A stretch of 64,000 nucleotides of DNA from Streptomyces sp. TRM68367 (GCF_014495685.1 NZ_JACTVI010000003.1:62001-126000), one strand, 5' to 3'; counted from the stretch's first letter, positions 28,257 to 37,327 are shown. Notes: generated by a model from the letters alone, not told the origin. Made by a program: numbers and translations.

Positions 28257-31200
28257 TCATGGCTGCCACGTGTGGGCCGGCAACGAGTCAGCGAGGGTGG
28301 AGAAGTACCTCTGGTCACGCCAGGCATCCAGATTGCCGATGACGAACAGGCGGCGCTTGGCGCGGCTGACGGCGACATTGAGGAGGTTGGGGCGGGAGGC
28401 AGCCCAAGAACGAGCGCCGGGGCGCCGCGGATCGCTGCCGAGCACCAGAACCACCACGTCGGCCTCTTTGTCCTGCGTCGTATGAATTGTTCCGACCCGT
28501 GAATCTGGCAGCAGGCCACGGCAGGCACGTTGAGCGCCTCGCACAACAGCCCGGAACGGGCTGATGACGTAGACGTCTTGGGCGAGGTCGACCCCGCCGT
28601 CGTCACGCAGCTTCTCCAAGACGCGGCGCAGTGCGCGGCCTTCTTCAGGAATCCAGTGCCCGTCTGCTCCGGTGGCTTCCACGTTTACCCAACAGCTGCG
28701 GGGCCCGTAGCGGTAGTCGCCGCGGTCAGGGGTCCCGTAGACCATGAGATTGTCGTAGGCGATGGCGTTGCTGATGCCGAACATGGGGTTGTGGCAGCGT
28801 CGGTGGACGCGCAGCGGGCTGCCCACCCACACCTCCCGGGCCCCATCGGGTAGTTCGGCGGGCAGCAGTGTGCCGTAGCGGTTGGTGCGGTCGGCAAGCT
28901 GTTGGACCGAGGTGCGGCTCGGGGACCATTCCTCGTCGACGCCCATCTCGTCGCCCAGGGCTCGCTGCGCGGTCCAAGGCAAGACCACGACGGGTTCGAG
29001 CTGCATCGGGTCACCCACCACGACGGTCCGTGCGGCTCGCCACATGCCGCCGACGGCCATCTGCCCGGTGGCCTGCCCGGCTTCGTCGATGAACAACCAG
29101 CCCAGCGCCTCCGGCCCCAGGCGGCCAAAGACCCGGTCCAGGGAGGCGAACGTGGTCGAGACGACGGGAACGAGCAGGAACAGGCTCTGCCAGGCGACCT
29201 TCACATGCTCCGCGGAGACGGTCTTGGGGATCGCGCCGGCCACGGCGTCCATCGCCGCCATGAGATTGGCGTACATGGTGCGGGCTGTACACCGCAGGAA
29301 CGCCTCGTGGAGCCCCATCGCTGCGAGGAACAGCTCTGAGCGGGCCTGGGCGATCTCTTCGTCGTCCCAAGGAGCGGTGAGTTCGCGGGTGGCGTCGTCG
29401 TGAAGCCATGCCTCCTGCGGGACATGGTCGCCCCAATCAGCGTGGGCCTGGGCGACGGTCTCCGCGAGTGCCTGAAGGTGGGCTGCTGCCGCAGCTTGCT
29501 GCTGACGACAGACGTCTAGCGTGTGCTCTGCCTGAGTCGCTGCACGCTGGGCACCGAACAGAGACGCTGCCGCGGCATCACGAACGCCGCGAGCCGTGTC
29601 CACATGGCCAGCGAGTTCTTGGTCGCGCTGATGCCAGTCCCGTGCCGCACGGCCCAACGTGCTGATGCTCACGACGAATCCCGGACGTCGGCGAGCGTGA
29701 GCATCGAGCACCTGTTGTGCTTCGTGGAGGGCCGCCTCAGCGCGCTGCAGTGCGGCTGTCTCGCCGACTGCCTGCGCTTGAGCTTGACGAAGGCGGGTGT
29801 CGCTGTCCGCGGCTGCTTGCTCGGCAGCCCGCAACGCGGCGGCTGCTGACGACACCTCTCCAAGGGCTGCCGCGGCCGTCACACGCTGAGTCTGCAACTG
29901 CTCTACCCGGGCGTGGGCTTGGTGGAATCGTTCCTTGGCTTCCCGCCACACACCGCTGTGCGGCTGCCGACTCCATTCACGCAGCAGGTGCGCGATGCCC
30001 TTCTCACTGTCGATCCAGGCATCCCGATTGCGCGGCGGACGACCGTTCGGCGGAGGCGGCGCCTGCTCGTCATCGATCTTGTATTTACCGTGCCAGAACC
30101 GGTTGATGAACTCCATCCGGTTCTTCTTATTGCCCAGTCTGGCCGCGACCGCACCCCAAGCCGGCGCGCCCTTCAGGAGCCGGGTTGCTTGTTCCGCGAA
30201 GTAGTCGGCGTCCGCACACCATAAATCGTCGAGGGCCGCCCGTGCCGGGATTTCGGTAGAGATGTTTTCCACGGCCCCGTTGTTGGCCGAGGCGACCAGC
30301 ATCTCGAAACCCGTTAACTCCGGTTTCAACGCGGTGACCGTGCGCGTGTAATCACCGCTCTGCCACCGGTACGGCTCCTTGTCAACGAACGCCATCGACG
30401 GCATGCGCAGCGCAGCAAGACGTTGAACGCGCTGCACGATCACAGCGGCGAAGCAGTCCCGGAGCATCGTCGTCTTACCTGTGCCGGGCGGACCGTTGAC
30501 TGCGAACAGCCCACTCGATTCCGCCAGTTCACTCCAGATCGTGTTCACCGCGAACTGCTGGCTGAGAGCCAAAGGATGCTTCGGATTCGCCGGCCAACGT
30601 CCCATGGGAGTGTGCCCGGGCGCCACCGCGTCCAAGGCCGCTCGCGGCTGCTCTCGCAGGTCGACTCGCCACGCAACGTTCACCTGCGTTCTCGGCGTCA
30701 GATACGCGGCCAGTCCCGTCCCAGGCTCCCGCGTCTGCAAGGCGCGTGAGACCAGATCGAGGTCGGCAACATAGAAACTGTTGAGGAAGTCCTGCTGATC
30801 GGCGTCATCGGCTTGCTTCTGCCGCACCGCCACGCTCCGGACCCGAATCTCCTCCGGCTGCAGAGCGTCCGTCACGTTCCAGGCCTGGGCGACATCGCGC
30901 ACGAAGCCCAGCAGATCCTTCGCGGACAACCGGTACAAGCCAACCTTGTCCTTGTCCTCCTCGCTGTCCTCATCGGTAGCCGGGTCAGTCGCGTCGAAGT
31001 CCCGCAGTTCCTCAACCAACTCCTCGCCAAGATCCGCGGCTCGAGCGAGCCATACCGTCTCTTCCTCGTCGAACCCGTCCAGCCATCCTGGCTGGGCGGG
31101 CCCTCTATGCAACGCCCGACCTGTGGACCAAGCACAGGTAGACAACACCGGGGAATCGAGAAGCAGACGCCCTTCGTCGTTGACGGTCAACGCGAACAGG

Positions 31201-31520
31201 GCGCTCTCGCCGTCCAGTCGCCCATCGTGGTCTTCCTCGTTCTCGCCGAAGACCTCCAGGAGCACGTCACGCACCGCCCGCAGTGCGTAGGAGCCGCCAT
31301 ACACCACGTGCTGCCACACGAACCCCGGATCCAGCGGCACAGACCGCAGGGGGTGGCCGTCCTCCCACGGCAGCAGCCCGTCCTCCGACACGGCGTACAC
31401 GCGCTCGCGCGGCGACACCGCGGGAATCTTCTGCGGGCTGAACAGCTCCACTGCGCGCCAGTAGCCCACGATCCGAGCTCGCCGCTGCTGCTCAGTTCCC
31501 ACAATGCCCCCAACCCGCAC
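28257..31520 (-). CDS. Superfamily 1 (Upf1/Dna2-like) helicase with coiled-coil insert
   Basis: This 1087-residue protein faces the Wadjet operon tail to tail. The P-loop is AVNGPPGTGKTTMLRD (near 341-350), motif II is LFIDEAGQATGQMA (near 808-821) and the Q-like/motif III region is VVVGDPMQLEPV. C-terminal motifs include VYVISPFRAVVRGAQRAC, VGTIHTTQDKEADVVVLVL and LLNVAVSRAKRRLFVIGN, as in Upf1/Dna2 helicases. An Ala/Gln/Arg-rich coiled coil fills residues about 530-720 between motifs I and II. About 330 N-terminal residues have no recognised domain and no nuclease was seen. It stands alone among defence operons, so it may itself be a defence gene; its role is unknown. Confidence 0.82.
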   Translation of the reverse strand: MRVGGIVGTEQQRRARIVGYWRAVELFSPQKIPAVSPRERVYAVSEDGLLPWEDGHPLRSVPLDPGFVWQHVVYGGSYALRAVRDVLLEVFGENEEDHDGRLDGESALFALTVNDEGRLLLDSPVLSTCAWSTGRALHRGPAQPGWLDGFDEEETVWLARAADLGEELVEELRDFDATDPATDEDSEEDKDKVGLYRLSAKDLLGFVRDVAQAWNVTDALQPEEIRVRSVAVRQKQADDADQQDFLNSFYVADLDLVSRALQTREPGTGLAAYLTPRTQVNVAWRVDLREQPRAALDAVAPGHTPMGRWPANPKHPLALSQQFAVNTIWSELAESSGLFAVNGPPGTGKTTMLRDCFAAVIVQRVQRLAALRMPSMAFVDKEPYRWQSGDYTRTVTALKPELTGFEMLVASANNGAVENISTEIPARAALDDLWCADADYFAEQATRLLKGAPAWGAVAARLGNKKNRMEFINRFWHGKYKIDDEQAPPPPNGRPPRNRDAWIDSEKGIAHLLREWSRQPHSGVWREAKERFHQAHARVEQLQTQRVTAAAALGEVSSAAAALRAAEQAAADSDTRLRQAQAQAVGETAALQRAEAALHEAQQVLDAHARRRPGFVVSISTLGRAARDWHQRDQELAGHVDTARGVRDAAAASLFGAQRAATQAEHTLDVCRQQQAAAAAHLQALAETVAQAHADWGDHVPQEAWLHDDATRELTAPWDDEEIAQARSELFLAAMGLHEAFLRCTARTMYANLMAAMDAVAGAIPKTVSAEHVKVAWQSLFLLVPVVSTTFASLDRVFGRLGPEALGWLFIDEAGQATGQMAVGGMWRAARTVVVGDPMQLEPVVVLPWTAQRALGDEMGVDEEWSPSRTSVQQLADRTNRYGTLLPAELPDGAREVWVGSPLRVHRRCHNPMFGISNAIAYDNLMVYGTPDRGDYRYGPRSCWVNVEATGADGHWIPEEGRALRRVLEKLRDDGGVDLAQDVYVISPFRAVVRGAQRACRGLLPDSRVGTIHTTQDKEADVVVLVLGSDPRRPGARSWAASRPNLLNVAVSRAKRRLFVIGNLDAWRDQRYFSTLADSLPAHTWQP

Positions 31521-31975
31521 AGCTGCTTGCTGTCACCATACGTACCCTGATCGGCACTGTTTCTTCAGGGATCTACTCGGATTCGATCGCCGCAGGTGTC
31601 GAAACCTCCCGTGCCAGCCGCAGGCTGAGCCGCTGTGCCGCGACTGCTGGTGGGGCCCCACAGACCGGGGCTTGAGTTCTATCGATCGTCGCAACACCCC
31701 AGCTCAAGGGGTGCGACGTTCCCTGCCCTTCGGGCAAGTTGTAGGGCTTCCCGCGTCAGCATCGACCCGAGGACCTCCAACTGCGGACCACCCACGCAGG
31801 CATCCATTTGCGGCATTCCTACCTGTTGATCCGGCAGACCACGAAGGCGCAGCACGCAACCTGGCATGCCAGACGTGGGAAGGCCTCGCCGCTGTGATTA
31901 CTCTGACCCTTGCAGCCTGCCAGCTCTCGTGGCCTGGCCTGGGCGCGGTGAGTGGTAAGGGGGGAAGGAGAGCGA
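31521..31975. promoter_or_regulatory. Divergent intergenic region, helicase / Septu-like genes
   Basis: These 455 bp separate the leftward helicase from the rightward ATPase gene and hold no convincing gene. They must contain promoters for both directions. A strong ribosome site (GGGGGAAGGAGAG) precedes ATG 31976. No operator was recognised. Confidence 0.45.
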
Positions 31976-33526
31976 ATGCGCTTCACCGTGGTGGAAGAAG
32001 GTAGCGAGGAACCAACAGACCTTCGCTCCCACGCACTGCTCATCACGGACCGATGGAACGATCAAGGTTTCGTCACCATGTTCCACCTCGTGGTCTACGA
32101 CGAGGGTGGTGTTCGGCGGGACATCGGCGAGGTCAAGATCGGCAAGTTCGGCATGACAGCTCGCTCCTCCACCCCTGTCCCGCAGAGTTTCGACAACCTT
32201 GACGACACGTTCTTCTCTCTCGGCCAGGACGACAGCTACTACACCAACCTGGGCAGCCTGAGGATCGAATTTCGAGAGCAGGTTCTCTCCGCTCTCCGGG
32301 ACATGGCCTTCGACGCACGAATCTTTGCGCATGCCAAAGACGAGCCCGTGACGCAGCAGTCGCTCCTGCGATTTGTGAAGATCGCGGCAGTCGAAGAGCA
32401 GTTCCGCCGCATCGCCCAGGGAGGCGAGCGGGTGACGGCCTTCCAAGTGGGCTACAAGTCGCCAGCCCCCGCAGACGGCGGAGGAGAACCTGTTGTTTTG
32501 ACGTTCGCTGTGATCCCAGAATCGCTGCCACCGACGAACATTCACGTGCTGATCGGCCGTAACAGCGTCGGAAAGTCCTTCCTCCTCAACAGACTCACCC
32601 GCTGCATCGGCGACAGTGAAGCCAGCGAAGAACAAGTAGGCCGGATCATCGAGTATGGGCGGGGCGGCCGCGATACCTTCACCAACCTGGTCAGCGTCAC
32701 ATTCAGCGCCTTCGATGACTTCCCTCTCCTCAACGACGGCGACATAGGTATAGCCCGCTACGCGTACGTTGGGCTGAAGAGTCCCACCTCCAACCGGACG
32801 CCGAAAATCAAGACCCCCAATAGGCTCCTGGGCGACTTCACCGAGAGCGTGGAGGCGTGCCTAACCGGTACACGCGCCCAGCGGTGGGCGAAGGCGCTCC
32901 GCACCCTGCAATACGCCGGAAGCGGCTTCATCACGGATGAATGGCTCGAAGACTTCCTCACGACACAGAACGCAGACAGCCGTCGCCGCAAGGCCCGCCG
33001 TCTCTTCGTGGGTCTCAGCTCGGGGCACAAGGTCGTCCTGTTGACGCTGACCCGCCTAGTAGAGCACGTCACTGAGCGGACGCTTGTGGTCATCGATGAA
33101 CCCGAATCCCACCTGCACCCGCCCCTCCTGGCCGCGTTCATCCGAGCCTTGTCCGACCTGCTCGCTGAGCGCAACGGACTCGCTATCGTCGCCACTCACT
33201 CGCCCGTCGTCCTCCAAGAGGTCCCGGCCTCATGCGTGTGGAAACTGAACCGGTACGGGAACCAACTCGTCGCCGAGCGTCCCGTCATCGAAACGTTCGG
33301 AGAGAACGTAGGCATCCTCACTCACGAGGTCTTCGGCCTGGAGGTCACAGACTCCGGCTACCACCGCTATCTGAAGAGACTCGTCCGCGACAACCTCTCG
33401 TACGAAGAGATCCTCGGCCGCTTCGACGGACAACTCGGTGGTGAAGCCAAAGGCATCGTCATGGCCCTCATCTCCGTACGCGACACACAAGGAGGCCTCG
33501 GCCCGGCTACGGAGGAACGCTACTGA
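31976..33526 (+). CDS. ptuA: Septu-like AAA ATPase PtuA
   Basis: This 516-residue ATPase has the ABC/RecF-like layout of PtuA: P-loop VLIGRNSVGKSFLLNRL (near 191-206), Walker B TLVVIDEPESHLHPPLLA (acidic pair near 373-374) and an H-loop IVATHSPVVLQEVP (near 405-418). The roughly 190 residues before the P-loop are an uncharacterised beta-rich N-terminus that is longer than usual. It is followed with a 1-bp overlap by an HNH protein, the Septu two-gene arrangement. In Septu the ATPase holds the nuclease partner inactive until infection. ATG 31976 was chosen for its ribosome site; an upstream GTG at 31952 is in frame. Confidence 0.8.
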   Translation: MRFTVVEEGSEEPTDLRSHALLITDRWNDQGFVTMFHLVVYDEGGVRRDIGEVKIGKFGMTARSSTPVPQSFDNLDDTFFSLGQDDSYYTNLGSLRIEFREQVLSALRDMAFDARIFAHAKDEPVTQQSLLRFVKIAAVEEQFRRIAQGGERVTAFQVGYKSPAPADGGGEPVVLTFAVIPESLPPTNIHVLIGRNSVGKSFLLNRLTRCIGDSEASEEQVGRIIEYGRGGRDTFTNLVSVTFSAFDDFPLLNDGDIGIARYAYVGLKSPTSNRTPKIKTPNRLLGDFTESVEACLTGTRAQRWAKALRTLQYAGSGFITDEWLEDFLTTQNADSRRRKARRLFVGLSSGHKVVLLTLTRLVEHVTERTLVVIDEPESHLHPPLLAAFIRALSDLLAERNGLAIVATHSPVVLQEVPASCVWKLNRYGNQLVAERPVIETFGENVGILTHEVFGLEVTDSGYHRYLKRLVRDNLSYEEILGRFDGQLGGEAKGIVMALISVRDTQGGLGPATEERY

Positions 33527-34374
33527 TGCGCTCGCTGCCCGTGCCGAGCCTTTCTGCTCGGACCCTCTACCGCGCCTGCATTAGCACGGCGATCCGCAGG
33601 CACAAGCGACGGCTGGAAGCGTTGGAGCAGGCCGTTGTCGATGCCTCCGACGAGTTCGAGGCCGCGGCAAGCGCAGCCGCGCTGCACACGCTCAAAGAGC
33701 TCGCAAAGAAGCCTGTCGATGAGGCTGACCGCACTCAGCTCACCAATACCTACACAGACAGGCTCGTGCCGGACAGGTCGCCTGGCGGCGCGTTCTACAA
33801 CGAACTAAAGAAGGTCCCCCACAAGATCTGCCCACTGTGCGGGCACCGTGATGTCAGCACCCTCGATCACCAGCTGCCGAAGATGAAGTACCCGCTCCTG
33901 GCAGTCGTGCCGATCAACCTCGTGCCAGCATGCGGCATTTGCAACTGGCTCAAGGGCGAACATGTGCCGGCGACAGCCAGCGAGCAGACGCTTCACCCGT
34001 ACTACGACGATGTGGCAGATCAGCAGTGGCTCTTTGCCCGCCTGAAGTGGATCGAGAACCGCCCACCGGAAGTCTCGTACCATATACGCCCCCCGCAGAG
34101 CGCGGACTGTGTTCTCGCCGCCCGTGTGATTCGCCACTTTCAGATGTTCCGTCTCGCCGAGCTCTACGGCCCCAACGCGGTTCGAGAGATGAGTAACATC
34201 CGCGGAATTCTCAGAGGAATAAACGCCGCAGGGCGGCGCAAGTATCTGCTGCTGGCGGAACACAGCATCCTCATAGACAAGGATGCAGGGGGTCAAAACC
34301 ACTGGAAGAGGGCCTTGTTCCAGACTCTGGCAGGGGACGCCGGGTATCTCGAAGGTGGCTTCGACCAATTCTGA
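33526..34374 (+). CDS. ptuB: Septu-like HNH nuclease PtuB
   Basis: This 282-residue protein carries an HNH nuclease core: zinc ligands in KICPLCGHRDVS (near 102-105), the catalytic DHQLPKMKYPLLAVVP (Asp-His near 114-115), and PACGICNWLKGE (near 134-145), where the second cysteine pair and Asn-Lys occur. About 100 helical residues precede the core. The gene follows ptuA with a one-base overlap, so the two proteins are coupled. HNH plus ABC ATPase pairs are Septu (also used as retron effectors); no reverse transcriptase was seen nearby, which favours Septu. Confidence 0.82.
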   Translation: MRSLPVPSLSARTLYRACISTAIRRHKRRLEALEQAVVDASDEFEAAASAAALHTLKELAKKPVDEADRTQLTNTYTDRLVPDRSPGGAFYNELKKVPHKICPLCGHRDVSTLDHQLPKMKYPLLAVVPINLVPACGICNWLKGEHVPATASEQTLHPYYDDVADQQWLFARLKWIENRPPEVSYHIRPPQSADCVLAARVIRHFQMFRLAELYGPNAVREMSNIRGILRGINAAGRRKYLLLAEHSILIDKDAGGQNHWKRALFQTLAGDAGYLEGGFDQF

Positions 34375-34663
34375 CCCCGCCTGCTCATGCCAGCGCACAG
34401 CCGCAGCCTGCATCACCTGACGGTCAGTTGTGATGTGGATTGGCCATCGAGGCCATCCCATCTCCGCACACGGCTGGTGTGACTTCGCTACGGTTGGCCG
34501 ACCCACTCCTAGCCATGGCACAGTGGACTGATCGCCGTGCCTTTAGAGTAGGGGAGTTCGCAGCGCGATGGTATGGCCGCCGGGACCCCACGTGGAATGT
34601 ACTTCCACAGCGTCCGGCACGGCTACCGTCTCGTCTGTGGGCAATGTCGACCTGGTGTGCGGG
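34375..34663. other. Gap with no clear gene
   Basis: A 40-codon frame (34568-34690, starting MVWPPGPHVEC) is open on the plus strand, but it has no ribosome site of note and overlaps the next gene, so it is not called. Nothing else was seen. Confidence 0.3.
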
Positions 34664-35170
34664 TCAGGATGCTTGATGCTCCATTCGTAAGTCTGCACGG
34701 GTTATGGACATCGCCTCCACTGCGGAACCATCAGCCTGGGAGGCGGTTATAGCTGTGGTGCCTACCACGGGAGCGGAGACCGCCAGTTCGAACCACGTCT
34801 TCTTCCCCGCTGCGCAAGGCTGTGAGCCCCACTCGGTCGCCAAGGCGGCAACAAGAAATAGTCCCCGCCCACTTTCGTCCATCGCCTCGGCCTGGGACGA
34901 GCGTACCAAGGTGGGGTCAACGTCGGTGACTTCCACGCGAAGCCGATCGCCGAAATAGCGCACGGACACCACGCATGCAGCCTGCGTGTGCGTAATTGAG
35001 TTCGCGACTACTTCTCCCGTGAGCAACCGCAAGTCGCTGGTCAGCTCCTCATCCAGGACCAGCCCGAGTCGCTGTGCACGCTGGACAACGCGGTCTCGTG
35101 CGGCTGGCACTGCCGAGACCGAGGGCGGAACAGTGAACGCGTATGGCGAGTCTCCGAACGGGCGGGGCAT
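34664..35170 (-). CDS. RsbW-like ATP-binding protein
   Basis: This 168-residue protein has a GHKL (histidine-kinase-type) ATPase fold like RsbW/SpoIIAB anti-sigma factors: an N-box in LRLLTGEVVANSITHTQA (near 48-65), a G1-like VEVTDVDPTLV (near 78-88) and a G2-like DESGRGLFLVAALATEWG. Streptomyces have dozens of such small ATPases, most without known partners. ATG 35170 was chosen because GAGAGG lies 8 bases before it; an in-frame start at 35221 would add 17 residues. No anti-anti-sigma gene is adjacent, so its partner is unknown. Confidence 0.85.
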   Translation of the reverse strand: MPRPFGDSPYAFTVPPSVSAVPAARDRVVQRAQRLGLVLDEELTSDLRLLTGEVVANSITHTQAACVVSVRYFGDRLRVEVTDVDPTLVRSSQAEAMDESGRGLFLVAALATEWGSQPCAAGKKTWFELAVSAPVVGTTAITASQADGSAVEAMSITRADLRMEHQAS

Positions 35171-35381
35171 GGCTATGACCTCTCGCAGGACTGGAGCTAT
35201 GGCGTCAACGCGATCTCCCACAAGTGAATGGATCGCTTGCCGACTTCACCGGGCTCGTCCAGAGCTGACCCAACCAATCCGTCAGCAGCCCAGCAGGCGG
35301 CGGACGACCACCATGGACCACAGGTAGCCTGGCGCCCTATCGCTGAGGCGATATCACCGGCGCAATGTCAGCCGTACAGGA

Positions 35382-35983
35382 TGCACTACGCCACGATGGA
35401 ACCCGAAAAGATCGTGCAACTCCGCACCATGTACATCTTTTCCCCGCCGAAGGGGAAGAGCTGGGGGCTGACGTACGGGGGCTTGGAAGACAAGCTGCGA
35501 GCGCGGAACCCTGACGAGTTCATCCGCGTTGACGACGGCTCCGACGGGCCGGTCAGCGGCTCGTCGATGCTCTTCGGGATCACCCTGGACGACGAACAAC
35601 TGGAAGGCATGGCCCTGCTGTCACCTGAAGGCGTGTCCGTCCAGGACTGCACCGCCGGCTCCGCGGCCCGATTCGCCCTCTGGCTCAGGACCAACGTGGT
35701 GCCGGAAGGCATGGCTGTCATGTTCAACACGGAGTGGGGACTGGAAGCCGAACTGCCGGACACGCCCGCCCCGCGGGGTGTGACGGCGGTGCGGACGGCC
35801 TGGGCGGGGATCAGCTTGAGGGGTGGAGTACGGTCGCATCTCCGAAGCAACTGCCCTGGCCGGACAGCAGTTATTGCTGTCCGGCCAGCCAGGCCCCCAG
35901 CGCAGCTAGCACCGACTCCTCCCGCCACTCGGCGAAAACCTGCTCCTGCTGTGCAGCTGGCAAGGCAGCAAGCGTGGACGTAG
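35382..35983 (+). CDS. Hypothetical protein; 3' end probably altered
   Basis: The frame from ATG 35382 gives MHYATMEPEKIVQLRTMYIF, with MYIFSPPKGKSWGLTYGGLE, NPDEFIRVDDG and ALWLRTNVVPEGMAVMFNTE following. The first 130 or so residues look like a soluble conserved protein of Streptomyces and have normal codon use. After about position 35780 the character changes and the frame runs 113 bp antisense into the end of the convergent HAM1 gene. The natural C-terminus may therefore have been lost or frameshifted. Family and role were not recognised; a start at 35397 is also possible. Confidence 0.5.
35857..35887. terminator. Perfect 13-bp hairpin at the 3' end of the HAM1 gene
   Basis: TGGCCGGACAGCA at 35857-35869 and TGCTGTCCGGCCA at 35875-35887 form a perfect stem with a 5-base loop. 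The leftward HAM1 gene's TAA (35871-35873) lies in the loop, so the stem includes its last codons. It can serve as a terminator in both directions. Confidence 0.75.
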
Positions 35984-36464
35984 AGCCCTCAGGAACGAAG
36001 ATCGACCACAGGTCCGACCAAGACCTCGGCCCATTACCGCGGTCAGGGACCGGCGCAATGGACCCGGACTTCCGGGAGTCATCAGCAAAGGTGTGCAATT
36101 CACCCTGCGCGTCCACGTAGACAGCGGCGCTTGCGAAACGGCAGGTGCGATTCGTCGTGAGATCGGCGAGGTGGGTGAACCCATCGGGGCCTAACGCTTC
36201 AAGGGCCTGTTTCACCATTGGCCCCGGCCACCCATCGAACTCCTCGATGTAGAAACCCGAGTCTTCGACAAACAACGGCCGTCCCAGAATCGAGAAAGCT
36301 TGTAGGGCCTTGCGCTCGGCGATCTCCGCAACTGACGTGGTCTGGATCTCGTCCAACTCCAGCTGTATCTGCTCAACTTCGATGCCCCGTGGTGCAAGAT
36401 GCTCTTGAGCGGTGCGGAACTTTCCGTTATTTCCGGTACACATAACAACCTTGATGTGCGACAT
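35871..36464 (-). CDS. rdgB: HAM1/RdgB-family purine NTP pyrophosphatase
   Basis: This 197-residue enzyme of the HAM1 family converts non-canonical purine NTPs such as dITP or XTP to monophosphates. Characteristic stretches are VVMCTGNNGKFRTAQEHL (near 6-23), the acidic LFVEDSGFYIEEFDGWPGPM (near 64-84) and DLWSIFVPEGSTSTLA near the C-terminus. The motif Ser/Gly-rich loop of housekeeping RdgB proteins is modified and the overall resemblance is to the more divergent branch. A Streptomyces chromosome normally has its own RdgB elsewhere, so this island copy is probably an extra one. AGGAAA lies 9 bases before ATG 36464. Confidence 0.82.
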   Translation of the reverse strand: MSHIKVVMCTGNNGKFRTAQEHLAPRGIEVEQIQLELDEIQTTSVAEIAERKALQAFSILGRPLFVEDSGFYIEEFDGWPGPMVKQALEALGPDGFTHLADLTTNRTCRFASAAVYVDAQGELHTFADDSRKSGSIAPVPDRGNGPRSWSDLWSIFVPEGSTSTLAALPAAQQEQVFAEWREESVLAALGAWLAGQQ

Positions 36465-37027
36465 GCGTAGAGATTTCCTTTCTGAATCCGACCTGTCGCG
36501 CCGTGGGGCTTGACAGCGCAGAAGTTGCGGTTTCGATCCCAGCCACACTCCTGGGCAGTGCTGCCGCAGAGCAGGGATCCCGCGCTTGCATCACAGCGTT
36601 ATCAAGAGTCCCTCTTCATCTACTTGGCCGTCGACCCTGTGGGAGAGTCCGCCGCCAGGGCCCGGCTGACGAATCTGTCGTCGCATCAGTAGCCCGCTAG
36701 CCCCATCCATGCCGCCTTGGCACCACCAGGCAGGCCATCGTCGCCACGATTCTCTACAAGCGTTTACGACATTTATCAATATAAGTGAGCAGATCAGGCG
36801 AATCTCACCTGTCACACTTGGCCGGCTTGAGCTACTGTCACACCCGTTCATAAACACCTGTAGATGGATGGCTGTGGCGCGCTCACACGCAAGCTCGGCG
36901 CCCAGCCCAACCCACCACGGGTGGAGAGACGCGGGCTACAGGAGGCTGGATCTTGCCGGATGCCAGGTTCAGAAGCAGGAGGGTTTCGGCTTCGAGTTCA
37001 CCCGAAATTGCAGACTCGGGCGCCTCG
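36465..37027. promoter_or_regulatory. Intergenic region upstream of the excisionase-like gene
   Basis: No convincing gene was found. Part of it (36755-36790) is unusually A+T-rich for this genome. Two copies of TGTCACAC (36810-36817 and 36836-36843) lie 26 bp apart and may be operator half-sites. A promoter for the excisionase and integrase genes is expected here. Confidence 0.4.
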
Positions 37028-37327
37028 ATGAGCAAATCAAATAGGGCATCCGAAACCACTCCATCGGATTCCGTCGATCGCTATATGATGCCCCGTGAGG
37101 TGGAACACCGACTTGGTATTTCACCTTCAACGCGGCGCCGGTGGACCAATCGAGGTCTTCTGCGCGCCTACCCTCTTGGCCCGTACTACCGACCCGGTCC
37201 AGGAGACAACCGGGGAGGAAACAGGAATGGCAGTCGGGTGCGCTACAGCGAGAAGCAGGTTGACGAGCTTTTCGAGCGCATCAAGCGGGGCGAGCTCGCC
37301 CACTCACCCAAACCGCTGGATCCCTAG
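37028..37327 (+). CDS. MerR/excisionase-like helix-turn-helix protein
   Basis: This 99-residue basic protein has a winged-helix motif of the MerR/excisionase type: MPREVEHRLGISPSTRRRW (near 20-38) then TNRGLLRAYPLGPYYRPG and VRYSEKQVDELFERI. It precedes the integrase by 46 bp, as recombination directionality factors do in Streptomyces integrative elements. It may therefore promote excision or regulate the integrase; the sequence alone does not separate these. Start ATG 37028 is chosen over upstream in-frame codons because the fold begins soon after it. Confidence 0.78.
   Translation: MSKSNRASETTPSDSVDRYMMPREVEHRLGISPSTRRRWTNRGLLRAYPLGPYYRPGPGDNRGGNRNGSRVRYSEKQVDELFERIKRGELAHSPKPLDP

Noticed and set aside
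34568..34690. 40-codon frame MVWPPGPHVEC after the Septu-like genes
   Set aside because: Its three cysteines hinted at a small peptide, but there is no good ribosome site and the end overlaps the RsbW-like gene.
36709..37044. 111-codon frame upstream of the excisionase gene
   Set aside because: Its composition is not protein-like, it overlaps the excisionase start, and it lacks a ribosome site.
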